DNA from: Planotetraspora silvatica
GTDB taxonomy: Bacteria; Actinomycetota; Actinomycetes; Streptosporangiales; Streptosporangiaceae
Length of the DNA: 64,000 nucleotides
Direction of reading: 5' to 3'
Assembly: GCF_016863315.1 (NCBI RefSeq)
Contig: NZ_BOOQ01000030.1
Span: 1-64,000 of the forward strand
The notes under the pieces were generated by a model. The model did no database searches, was not told where the DNA came from, and saw nothing but the letters and a program-made list of their open reading frames with translations. A program made the position numbers and the translations under genes. Below, piece after piece: positions 7,990 to 15,479 of this stretch. Within the stretch, counting starts at the first letter, position 1. Each line of letters starts with the position of its first letter.

Positions 7990-8337
7990 TCAGCCGTACT
8001 TGAGGGCATCTTCCAGGGAGGCGTACGTGGTCATTCCGCCTACTCGGCCAGTCACTCCGATAACGGAGAATATCCGCTGAAGACGCGGGGAGAGCCCACA
8101 CAGGACGACCCTCTCACCCATTCCCAGGCGCCGGTACACGTCGAGGATCACGCGTATGCCGGCGCTGTCGAGGAAACGGAGCTCGCTGAGGTCGAAGACG
8201 AGGCGCTGCGGCGCCTGCTCGAGAACCGCTTCGACCTGTTTCTGGAAGGCGGGTTCAGCGGCTATGTCGAGCTCTCCACACGCCCTGATGATCGTGAATG
8301 GTGGACGATGTTCGGTCGAGGCTTCGAAGACTTCCAT
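7990..8337 (-). CDS. STAS-domain anti-sigma factor antagonist
   Basis: This 115-residue SpoIIAA/RsbV-type protein is started at the ATG at 8337, because GGAGG lies 8 bases upstream; a GTG at 8346 overlaps that site. Its core reads FTIIRACGELDIAAEPAF and LVFDLSELRFLDSAGIRVIL, with the conserved Ser of D-S-A-G that an RsbW-like kinase would phosphorylate. Unphosphorylated, such proteins bind the kinase and free a sigma factor. No kinase or sigma gene is adjacent. Confidence 0.9.
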   Translation of the reverse strand: MEVFEASTEHRPPFTIIRACGELDIAAEPAFQKQVEAVLEQAPQRLVFDLSELRFLDSAGIRVILDVYRRLGMGERVVLCGLSPRLQRIFSVIGVTGRVGGMTTYASLEDALKYG

Positions 8338-8521
8338 GCGACTCACCTCCGTCGCGGGTCGAACTTGCAGGTCAACCCCTCATAAGCACCCTATGTCGTG
8401 CGCTCAGGCTCGTGAGATGGGTGGGGATCGAGGGGCTTCTCCGTCCACGACGGCTTGTTTTCCGACGGCCTTTCAGGGCAGGTGACGGGCCCCGTGATCT
8501 CAGCGAATGAGGAGGGCCACG

Positions 8522-8938
8522 GTGTCCATTGCTGAGGGTTCCACTCCCACGATGCCGTCCGACGTCAGCCGTCACCTGTCCGCGTTCGACCGATTCGCCG
8601 GTGCAGCCTCGAAATACGTCTCCAGAGGCACCTTCTTCGTGATGTGCGTGCTCCTGGTCCTGGTCTGGGCGCCGTCCTTCTTCATCATCGGCAGCCTCGA
8701 CACGTGGCAGCTGATCATCAATACGGCCACCACGATCGTCACCTTCCTCTTGGTAGCCCTGTTGCAGAACACGCAGAGCCGAGCCGATGCCGCCATTCAG
8801 CACAAGCTCAACGCCATCGCCGACGCACTGGCCGACCTCATGAAGCAAGTGAGTGAGGATCATGACGAGAAGCCGCTGCACACCGACGTCAACGAACTGC
8901 GCGACGCCGTCGGCCTTGAGAACAAAGAGAGCGCTTGA
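8522..8938 (+). CDS. low-affinity iron permease-like membrane protein
   Basis: This 138-residue protein has two membrane helices (about residues 38-57 and 64-83) and a C-terminal helical tail. It fits the bacterial 'low affinity iron permease' family: FDRFAGAASKYVSRGTFFV, WQLIINTATTIVTFLLVALLQNTQSRADAAIQHKL. The name derives from yeast Fet4; iron transport by bacterial members is not established. The GTG at 8522 is preferred over the ATG at 8507 because AGGAGG sits 6 bases before it. Monocistronic. Confidence 0.85.
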   Translation: MSIAEGSTPTMPSDVSRHLSAFDRFAGAASKYVSRGTFFVMCVLLVLVWAPSFFIIGSLDTWQLIINTATTIVTFLLVALLQNTQSRADAAIQHKLNAIADALADLMKQVSEDHDEKPLHTDVNELRDAVGLENKESA

Positions 8939-9051
8939 CGAAGACCTGGTGAAGGGCTCCGCGTTTCACGCCGAGGCCCCGGGCCGGTGCGCCGCCCCCG
9001 AGGCCGCGGATAGGTCATGGCCGGTTTGCGTCGGTTTGCGGGGTGGGCGGC

Positions 9052-9417
9052 TCATCGCTCCCAGGGGGCGGTGTCCCCGAACTTGGCGTAGTACTTCGCC
9101 AGATGCGCCTTCACCCGGGGCATCTCCTGCTTGGGGATGTCGACCCCTCCGCGCGCGCCGTCGACTATCCCGCCCGCCGACATCACCGCTCTGGGCACGA
9201 CCTTGAGATCGCCGCCGACGACGTCGGCGATCAGGAACTTGTAGGCGGTGAAGTTGTCCGCGGCGTCACCGTCGTACCAGACGTGGGCATCCCGGTAGGC
9301 CGCGTTGGGAGCGTCCTTCGCCTCGGCCCAGGCCCGGACCCTCTTGTCCGCCGCGTCACCGTCCCACTCGCGGGCGCGGTCGGCCACGGGCAGGTCTTGG
9401 AATCTGGTCACAGTCAT
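9052..9417 (-). CDS. stand-alone homologue of a phage prohead/capsid-associated domain
   Basis: The 121-residue protein resembles a domain I know mainly from phage capsid-maturation gene clusters: NAAYRDAHVWYDGDAADNFTAYKFLIADVVGG, then VVPRAVMSAGGIVDGARGGVDIP and a C-terminal helix RVKAHLAKYYAKFGD. In phages this type of module accompanies prohead proteases and scaffolds. Here there is no capsid, portal, terminase or integrase gene beside it, so it is a relic or a domesticated single gene. The ATG at 9417 is chosen because similarity starts there; its ribosome site is weak. Confidence 0.6.
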   Translation of the reverse strand: MTVTRFQDLPVADRAREWDGDAADKRVRAWAEAKDAPNAAYRDAHVWYDGDAADNFTAYKFLIADVVGGDLKVVPRAVMSAGGIVDGARGGVDIPKQEMPRVKAHLAKYYAKFGDTAPWER

Positions 9418-9629
9418 GTCTGGTCGCCTACCCCCGAGCCGCGCGTCCACGTATGAGTTTCCGGAGGACTTGCAGCGTGACTTCTTCGCGGCCGAGGCCC
9501 GCGCGCGGAAATCCGGCGACGGACGCCCTTCGGGGGCGCGTCAGCCCTGAGGCGGACGGTTGAGCACCGACTTCCTGTCCATCCTCTCCTTTGCGTGTCT
9601 TTGACCTGGTGTTTCCTAACATGCTCGAC

Positions 9630-10463
9630 ATGAGCAGATCTCTGGGCGAGTTCCTTCGCGCTCGGCGCCAGCTCACGAGCGTTGATCAGGCGGGGTTGAC
9701 ACATGGAGGCGGCCGTCGCCGGACTCCGGGGTTACGCCGCGAGGAGATCGCGATGCTGGCCGGCCTGAGCACCGACTACTACACCCGGCTGGAACAGGGA
9801 CGGGAACACAACCCGTCGGCTCAAGTGCTCGCCGGCCTGGCGCAGGCCTTTCAACTCGGCCCCGATGCCACCGACCACCTGTACAGGCTTGCGCAGCCGC
9901 GAGCACGAAGGCAAAGGGGCGCCTCCCCGGCCGATCAGGTCAACGATCAGGTCGACCTGCGCGTGCTGCGGTTCATCGAGAAATTGGATGACGCGTCGGT
10001 GTTCGTGGTGAACCACCGGTTGGACATTCTGGCGAAGAACCGGGTGGCCGCGGCTCTCCTGGCGGGGTTCGAGCACACCGACAACCTGATCAGGCTGACC
10101 TTCCTCAACCCTGCGGCGCGCGAGTTCTGGATGGACTGGGAACAGGAGGCTGCCATCAACGTGGCACACCTTCGTGCCGTGGCGGGAGCGGACCACGACG
10201 ACCCGAACGTTCGCGAGCTGGTCGACGAGCTCTCGCGCGAAAGCGAGGACTTTCGCCGACTCTGGGCTCGGCACGACGTACGGCTCAGGGGCCAGGGATT
10301 CGTACGGGTGCGCCGCGGCGAAGTCGGCGAGATCACCTTGTGGAATGAGACGGTGCGCCTCGAAAGCGCCCCCGGCCTGTACATCTTCGTCGGTGAGGCG
10401 GAGCCGGGCAGCCCATCGGGCGACACTCTGGCCAAGCTGCGCGCGCTCAGCGCCAGCAACTGA
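9630..10463 (+). CDS. XRE regulator with MmyB-like ligand-binding domain
   Basis: This roughly 277-residue regulator has an N-terminal helix-turn-helix (LGEFLRARRQL, GLRREEIAMLAGLSTDYYTRLEQGR) and a C-terminal PAS-like MmyB domain (VFVVNHRLDILAKNRVAAALLAG, RLTFLNPAAREFWMDWEQEA), the standard layout of a large actinobacterial family whose ligands are thought to be fatty acids. An ATG at 9621 is an alternative start; neither has a clear ribosome site. Such genes usually control a divergent oxidoreductase; here the neighbour on that side is the phage-like gene. A paralogue lies at 27166. Confidence 0.9.
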   Translation: MSRSLGEFLRARRQLTSVDQAGLTHGGGRRRTPGLRREEIAMLAGLSTDYYTRLEQGREHNPSAQVLAGLAQAFQLGPDATDHLYRLAQPRARRQRGASPADQVNDQVDLRVLRFIEKLDDASVFVVNHRLDILAKNRVAAALLAGFEHTDNLIRLTFLNPAAREFWMDWEQEAAINVAHLRAVAGADHDDPNVRELVDELSRESEDFRRLWARHDVRLRGQGFVRVRRGEVGEITLWNETVRLESAPGLYIFVGEAEPGSPSGDTLAKLRALSASN

Positions 10464-10506
10464 TGATCCGAGCGGCGGCCCCCGAACCTGACGCCGACCC
10501 GTTCTC

Positions 10507-11130
10507 CTAGGTGTAGAGCCGCTCGCCGACGGTGGCCTGCGCCAGCCGGCGAAGCATGGCGATCAGAGTGTCGCCCACCGAGGTGCCGATGACGACGATC
10601 TCTACGGCGCGGTCGCGGTCGCTCACGTCGCCGACCAGACTCACGTCGATCTCGGCGATCCGCTCGGCGGCCTCGGCGTAATCGTCGAGGACGTCGAGCA
10701 TGTCCTGACGGCCGATCTCGTCAAGGGCGGCCAAGACCCCGACGGCTGTGTGGTACGCGGGGTCGCCGGTCCTGATCCGCCAGCCGCGCTTGGCGAGGAG
10801 GTCGTGCAGGCGGCGCTCGGCGCTGTCCTTGTAGGGCCCGGGCCGCGGGTCCTTCTGCTGGGTCACGGTCTTCTGCGCCGCACCGAGCAGGTCGAACGTT
10901 TGAAGGTCCGGATTGTCGACCTGTGCGATCAGGTCGCGGATGGCCGCGAGGGACAGCCCGCCGTATTCGACCAGGGCCCGCACCAGCTTGAGCCGGCGCA
11001 CATGCTCCTCGGTGTATTTGGCCTGGTTCCGTCCGGTCGGCTGGCCTGGAGCGACAAGGCCTTCCCGTATGTAGTACTTGATCGTCGGGGCCGGGATGCC
11101 TGTTGTCTCACTCAACTCCGCTATGCGCAC
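10507..11130 (-). CDS. MerR-family transcriptional regulator
   Basis: This 207-residue regulator has a MerR-type winged helix at its N terminus (MRIAELSETTGIPAPTIKYYIREGLVAPGQP, then YTEEHVRRLKLVRALVEYGGLSLAAIRDLI). The C-terminal ~120 residues are helical and of unknown ligand specificity, with no metal-binding Cys cluster, so it is not a metal sensor. It is divergent from two membrane-protein genes across a 106-bp region holding a perfect 14-bp palindrome, the likely operator. Confidence 0.9.
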   Translation of the reverse strand: MRIAELSETTGIPAPTIKYYIREGLVAPGQPTGRNQAKYTEEHVRRLKLVRALVEYGGLSLAAIRDLIAQVDNPDLQTFDLLGAAQKTVTQQKDPRPGPYKDSAERRLHDLLAKRGWRIRTGDPAYHTAVGVLAALDEIGRQDMLDVLDDYAEAAERIAEIDVSLVGDVSDRDRAVEIVVIGTSVGDTLIAMLRRLAQATVGERLYT

Positions 11131-11154
11131 TCTTACGTCCCCTCTTGCTGTCTG

Positions 11155-11215
11155 TGGATAGCTTAGCTATGAATAGTAGGAAGTCGCACTATCGATAGTG
11201 AGTAGTTCAACTATC
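11155..11215. promoter_or_regulatory. MerR operator/promoter region with CACTATCGATAGTG palindrome
   Basis: CACTATCGATAGTG at 11187-11200 is a perfect 14-bp palindrome. Further ATAG/CTAT half-sites surround it: GGATAGCTTAGCTATG near 11155-11171, and GAATAGTAGG and CAACTATCC on either side. The AT-rich block lies exactly between the MerR gene and its divergent neighbour. MerR proteins bind such dyads within the promoter spacer. Assignment to this MerR is inference. Confidence 0.6.
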
Positions 11216-11236
11216 CACTCCTTTCGGAGGCCCCCC

Positions 11237-12145
11237 ATGCTGCGATGGCACCGCCCTCTCCTTTTCCTCTCCGCCACCATGGCGGTCCTCACCCCCGTCT
11301 TCCTGGTCCTCGTCTTCGTGGACGGCCGCACGCTCGACGGCCTCCCGATCTGGATCAAGCCGATGAAGTTCGCGATCTCCTTCGCCCTGTACTCGTTCAC
11401 CTGGGCCTGGTTGCTGTCGCTCCGCCACCGGGCCGGGCGGGTGAGCTGGTGGATGGGGACCGCCCTGGTCGTGGCCGCGTTCGCCGAGGTGGCTCTCATC
11501 GTTTTCCAGGCCGCCCGGGGCCGCCACAGCCACTTCAACGAGGCGACCTCGCTCGACGGGTCGATCTGGATCGCCATGGGCGTCACGATCGGCGTGCTCA
11601 TGCTCGCCAACCTGGTCGCCGCGGTCTTCGTGATCGTCGATCGCCAGGCCGACCGCGTGAGCACCTGGGCGGTACGGCTCGGCCTCGTCATCTCCACGCT
11701 CGGCGTCGCCTCCGGCGGCCTGATGGTGACCGGGGTACCCGGACAGACATGGGCCGAGGACTTCGCCGGCGCCCACAGTGTGGGCGTCGCCGACGGCGGC
11801 CCGGGGCTGCCAGTGGTGGGCTGGAGCACCATCGGTGGCGACCTGCGCGTACCGCATTTCGTGGGCATGCACGCCCTGCAACTGCTGCCTCTGTTCGCGC
11901 TGCTCCTCGCGGCCCTGTCCGTGCGCTTCGCCGTCCTGCGCCGCGAGGAGGTGCGGCTGCGCCTCGTGCTGATCGCCGGCGGCGTCTACGGCTACCTGTT
12001 CCTCCTGGTGTTGTGGCAGGCCCTGCGCGGCCAGTCACTGGTCCATCCCGACGCCGTGACCCTGGCTCTCCTGGGCGTCGCCGCCGTCATCGCATTCGGC
12101 GCGGCCGCGGCTGCGCTCTCCCCAAGGAGACAGCCCGCCTCATGA
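11237..12145 (+). CDS. eight-helix-type integral membrane protein, unknown
   Basis: The 302-residue protein begins at the ATG at 11237 after GGAGG and contains about eight hydrophobic segments. Landmarks are WIKPMKFAISFALYSFTWAWLL near the N terminus, a loop GWSTIGGDLRVPHFVGMHALQLLPL with conserved-looking His residues, and a last helix near residues 275-295. I do not recognise a characterised family. It overlaps the next gene by four bases (ATGA), so the two are translationally coupled and probably act together, under the divergent MerR regulator. Confidence 0.75.
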   Translation: MLRWHRPLLFLSATMAVLTPVFLVLVFVDGRTLDGLPIWIKPMKFAISFALYSFTWAWLLSLRHRAGRVSWWMGTALVVAAFAEVALIVFQAARGRHSHFNEATSLDGSIWIAMGVTIGVLMLANLVAAVFVIVDRQADRVSTWAVRLGLVISTLGVASGGLMVTGVPGQTWAEDFAGAHSVGVADGGPGLPVVGWSTIGGDLRVPHFVGMHALQLLPLFALLLAALSVRFAVLRREEVRLRLVLIAGGVYGYLFLLVLWQALRGQSLVHPDAVTLALLGVAAVIAFGAAAAALSPRRQPAS

Positions 12146-12582
12146 CCTCGTTGCTGTTCGACCTGAGCTTCTACGTGGCCGCACCGTTCTGGGCCCTGAT
12201 GATCTTTGTACCCACGTGGCGGGGCACCCGCCGGGTGGCCGGCTCACCACTCATCGTGCTGCCCGCGGTGGCCGTCGAACTGATCCTGCTCGTACCCCTG
12301 CTCGGCGACTTCTGGCCAGTGGTGACGAGGCCCTCGCTGGAAGGGCTGCAGAGCTTGCTGACCAGGCCCGAGGCGCTGACCGCGCTGTGGGCGCAGATCA
12401 TCGCCTGGGACCTGTTCCTCGGGCGGTGGATGTATCTCGACAGCCGCGAACGAAAGGTGCATCCGCTGGTCATGGCGCCGGTGCTGGTGCTCACGGTCTT
12501 GCTGTCACCGATAGCGCTGCCGCTCTACTTCCTCATCCGGCTCCGCGCAGGTCAGCCCCGCTGGACATTCGCCGACAGGTGA
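12142..12582 (+). CDS. ABA4-like membrane protein
   Basis: This 146-residue protein has four membrane segments. It matches the family that includes plant ABA4 (neoxanthin synthase-related): FYVAAPFWALMIFVPTWRGTRR, then AQIIAWDLFLGRWMYLDSRERKVHPLVMAPVLVLTVLLSPIALPLYF. Bacterial members have unproven activity. Its ATG overlaps the stop of the preceding membrane protein in an ATGA, which implies co-translation. Confidence 0.8.
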   Translation: MTSLLFDLSFYVAAPFWALMIFVPTWRGTRRVAGSPLIVLPAVAVELILLVPLLGDFWPVVTRPSLEGLQSLLTRPEALTALWAQIIAWDLFLGRWMYLDSRERKVHPLVMAPVLVLTVLLSPIALPLYFLIRLRAGQPRWTFADR

Positions 12583-12610
12583 GCGACATGCGGCTGCGAT
12601 GCCGGAAGGA

Positions 12611-13414
12611 TCAGGGGCGCAACGTGCCTTCCAGCCGGCGTACGGCGACGGCCAGTGCCACGATGCCGAGCACGACGAGATAGATCACGGCGACGGCGGG
12701 GTAACCGCCGCCGGTGCCGAGGAAGGCCGCCCGGACCAACTCGATGCTGTGGTAGAGCGGAAGGACCTCCACGAACACCTGGACCGGACGCGGGTAGACC
12801 TCCAGCGGGAAGAAGGTGGTCGCGAACAGGAACATGGGCAGCATCACCAGTTGGATCAGCTGGAAGTCCTGCCAGCTCCGCAGGAACGTCACCGTGAGGA
12901 GCCCGACCGCGGCGAAGGCGAAGCCGATGAGCAGGGCGCTCGGAATGACCAGTAGCGCCTCCGGCAGATCGGCCAGGCCGAAGATGCTCACGACGACCAG
13001 GAACACGGTGGCGACGATGGCCCCGCGCACGAGCGCCCAGAGCACCTCGCCCAGCGCCACAGAGCGAACCGACATGGGCGTGGTGAGGATCGACTCGTAT
13101 GTCTTGTCGGTGGTGAGCTTGCCGTACATGTTGAACGTGGTCTCATTCATCGCCCCGTTCATCGCGGCGGTGGCGAGCAGCGCCGGGGCCACGAACTGCG
13201 GATAGGAGATCGACGCGTCCAGGCCCGGCACACGGCCCACGAGCAGACCGACGCCCACGCCGAACGCCAGCAGGTACAGCATGGGTTCGAAGATCTCGGC
13301 GAGCAGGACCGGCCAGGTGTGGCGGTAGATCATCAGGTTGCGCTCGACCATCGTCCATGCGCGGCCGGGGCGCAGGGGGATCTCGGCGGGCACGCCGGTG
13401 GGCATCGCCGTCAC
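12611..13414 (-). CDS. ABC-2 type permease (second permease of exporter)
   Basis: The 267-residue protein has six membrane segments and the ABC-2 exporter pattern (MVERNLMIYRHTWPVLLAEIFEPMLYLLAFGVGVG, FVAPALLATAAMNGAMNETTFNMYGKL). The GTG at 13414 follows AGGAGG. It is the last of three minus-strand genes (ATPase 14251-15204, permease 13430-14224, this one), separated by 15 bases from the preceding permease. The set resembles NodI/NodJ and DrrA/DrrB exporters, used for drug efflux or self-resistance; the two unlike permeases probably form a heterodimer. Confidence 0.9.
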   Translation of the reverse strand: MTAMPTGVPAEIPLRPGRAWTMVERNLMIYRHTWPVLLAEIFEPMLYLLAFGVGVGLLVGRVPGLDASISYPQFVAPALLATAAMNGAMNETTFNMYGKLTTDKTYESILTTPMSVRSVALGEVLWALVRGAIVATVFLVVVSIFGLADLPEALLVIPSALLIGFAFAAVGLLTVTFLRSWQDFQLIQLVMLPMFLFATTFFPLEVYPRPVQVFVEVLPLYHSIELVRAAFLGTGGGYPAVAVIYLVVLGIVALAVAVRRLEGTLRP

Positions 13415-13429
13415 GAAGCCTCCTCCTTC

Positions 13430-14224
13430 TCAGACGTACAGCTTGCGGCGGTAGGTGCGGCGGGCCAGGTACAGGCCGACGGCGACCATCACGCTCAGGT
13501 AGCCGATGTGGATCAGCACGCCGTACGGCGTGGCCGTGCCCAACGCGACCGTGCGGCCGAGGTCGACGCCATGCCACAGAGGCGTCGCCCAGGCCACCCA
13601 CTGCAGCGAGACCGGCAACTGCTCGATCGGGAAGAACGTGCCGGAGAACATGTAGAGCGGCAGGACCACGAACCGGAACATCACATTGATCTGGGAGGGG
13701 CGGGTCACGGTCACCGCCCAGGCTGCCGCCGGGGCGGCGAAGGCGATCGCGACCAGCACCGCGACCAGCACGAGCAACGGCGCCCTGGCCGGATCCACCG
13801 TGCCGAAGAGCAGGCTCACGCAGGTGAACAGAACTGCGTTCTGCGTGGCTCGGAGGGTCCAGTACATCAGGTGCCCGTAGAGGATGCCCGTCGGTTCCAA
13901 CGGAGTCGAGGCGGCGGCGCGGTAGCTGCCACGCGGCAGGGCGCTCTGCATGACGGGACCGGACGCCTCGAGGAAGGCGATCTGCATGACGCCGGCGATC
14001 AGTATGCCCGGCAGGATGAACGTCAGGTACGAATGGCCGTGCAGGTACGCGCTGTTCTCGCGGTCGACCAGCGTGCCCAGCCCGAGCCCGAGCGCGGTCA
14101 GAAAGAGCAGCGGGTTGCCGATGCTGATCACGATCGAGCCGCGCCATGTGCGGCGGTAGCGGAACAGCCAGTAGCCGAGCTCGCGGAACGCCGGCGCTGA
14201 GAACGCCCTGGCCAGTGTGTGCAT
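13430..14224 (-). CDS. ABC-2 type permease (first permease of exporter)
   Basis: This 264-residue membrane protein has six hydrophobic segments and the ABC-2/NodJ signature (RTWRGSIVISIGNPLLFLTALGLGLGTLVD, SYLTFILPGILIAGVMQIAFLEAS, MFRFVVLPLYMFSGTFFPIEQLP). It lies 26 bases after the ATPase and 15 before the second permease, in one operon. It is expected to form the membrane channel with its neighbour. The substrate is not evident; the divergent AfsR-like regulator hints at a link to specialised metabolism. Confidence 0.9.
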   Translation of the reverse strand: MHTLARAFSAPAFRELGYWLFRYRRTWRGSIVISIGNPLLFLTALGLGLGTLVDRENSAYLHGHSYLTFILPGILIAGVMQIAFLEASGPVMQSALPRGSYRAAASTPLEPTGILYGHLMYWTLRATQNAVLFTCVSLLFGTVDPARAPLLVLVAVLVAIAFAAPAAAWAVTVTRPSQINVMFRFVVLPLYMFSGTFFPIEQLPVSLQWVAWATPLWHGVDLGRTVALGTATPYGVLIHIGYLSVMVAVGLYLARRTYRRKLYV

Positions 14225-14250
14225 GTCTCCTCAGGGCGGTCGCTGGGGGA

Positions 14251-15204
14251 TCAGTCGAGAAGGGAACGGCCGGTCAGGGTGAGGAAGACGTCCTCCAGAC
14301 TGGATCGCCGGACCAGCGCCGTCAGCGGCTGGACGCCCTGCCGGTGCACCGCGCTCAGCGTCTCTTCGCCGTTGTCGGTGGAGAGCAGCAGCCGGTCCGG
14401 TAGTTCCTCCATGCGCTCGGCGAGGCCGCGGCACTTGTCGGTCATTATCTGCCGCTCACCCGGGGCGAACCGCAACTCCAGCACCTCACGCAGGGTGTAG
14501 CGGGCGATCAGCTCGGCAGGTGCGCCTTCGGCGACGATCTTCCCGGCGTCCATCACCACCAGCCTGTCGCATAATTGCTCGGCCTCGTCCATGTAATGCG
14601 TGGTGAGCAACAGGGTCACGCCCTCCTGCTTGAGCTGGAACAGCCGCTCCCAGAGCAGGTGGCGGGCCTGGGGGTCGAGCCCGGTCGTGGGTTCGTCGAG
14701 CAGCACGATCTCAGGCTCGTTGATGAGCGCGCGGGCGATGGTGAGCCGCCGCCGCATGCCACCCGACAGGGTCGCGACCGCGTCCTCGGCCTTCTCGGAC
14801 AGGCGGGTGAACTCCAGCAGGCGGGTGCTCCGCTCGCGCAGGACCTTCCACGACAGCCCGAAATAGCGGCCGTAGATCAGCAGGTTCTCGCGGACGGTCA
14901 GCTCGGTGTCGATCGTGTCGTCCTGTGGCACGACGCCGAGTCGCGCCCGGATCTTGGCCCCGTCGGCACCGCTGTCGTAACCGAGGATGCGCAGGCTTCC
15001 GGCCGTGGCCGGAGACACACACGCGATCATGCGCATGGTCGACGACTTGCCGGCTCCGTTCGCGCCGAGCACCCCGAAGGCCTCCCCCCGGCGCACCTGG
15101 AAGTCGATCCCGTCAACGGCCGTGAACCCCGCCTTGTCCCCGGGCTTGCCGTAGACCTTCGTCAGCCCCCGCGCATCGATCAGCACCGTTGACGAGTCGG
15201 TCAT
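14251..15204 (-). CDS. ABC exporter ATPase (DrrA/NodI type)
   Basis: The 317-residue ATPase starts at 15204 after GGAGG. Walker A is GANGAGKSS, the signature LSGGMRRRL, Walker B IVLLDEPTTGLD, and the switch His is in LLTTHYMDEAEQLCDR. The C-terminal ~90 residues (LRFAPGERQIM through SSLEDVFLTLTG) are the DrrA-type extension. It energises the two permeases downstream. It is divergent from the AfsR-like gene; an inverted repeat TTGATCA-N5-TGATCAA lies between them. Confidence 0.93.
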   Translation of the reverse strand: MTDSSTVLIDARGLTKVYGKPGDKAGFTAVDGIDFQVRRGEAFGVLGANGAGKSSTMRMIACVSPATAGSLRILGYDSGADGAKIRARLGVVPQDDTIDTELTVRENLLIYGRYFGLSWKVLRERSTRLLEFTRLSEKAEDAVATLSGGMRRRLTIARALINEPEIVLLDEPTTGLDPQARHLLWERLFQLKQEGVTLLLTTHYMDEAEQLCDRLVVMDAGKIVAEGAPAELIARYTLREVLELRFAPGERQIMTDKCRGLAERMEELPDRLLLSTDNGEETLSAVHRQGVQPLTALVRRSSLEDVFLTLTGRSLLD

Positions 15205-15327
15205 CCACGCTCCTCCGCAGCAGGGTTTACACGCACGCGGGCCGAATGTACTGATAATGCGGAGTTTTTGCAAGATTTTGCCGGATAGATGCGGTGTGTC
15301 GTTGCGGATTTAAGCGATTCGGTGCGA

Positions 15328-15346
15328 TTGATCAGACTTTGATCAA
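15328..15346. promoter_or_regulatory. inverted repeat TTGATCA-N5-TGATCAA
   Basis: TTGATCA (15328-15334) and TGATCAA (15340-15346) are perfect 7-bp arms with a 5-bp spacer, in the 275-bp region between the divergent ABC exporter and AfsR-like genes. The surrounding sequence 15240-15350 is AT-richer than average. This is a candidate operator. Which protein binds it is unknown. Confidence 0.5.
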
Positions 15347-15479
15347 GATGCCCGTTGGCGACGGCGAGACGCGGGATCAGAAGGTACGGTCCACACCTGG
15401 AAGTGCTCCTCGAACTGTCGGATCATCGACGGTGACCCGGCTGACCTCATGGTCGGCCGACTACGGGCGGAGGTCGCCG

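Noticed and set aside
9052-9417. Prophage or integrated element
   Set aside because: Only one phage-like gene is present. There is no integrase, terminase, portal, capsid, lysis gene or att-like repeat nearby.
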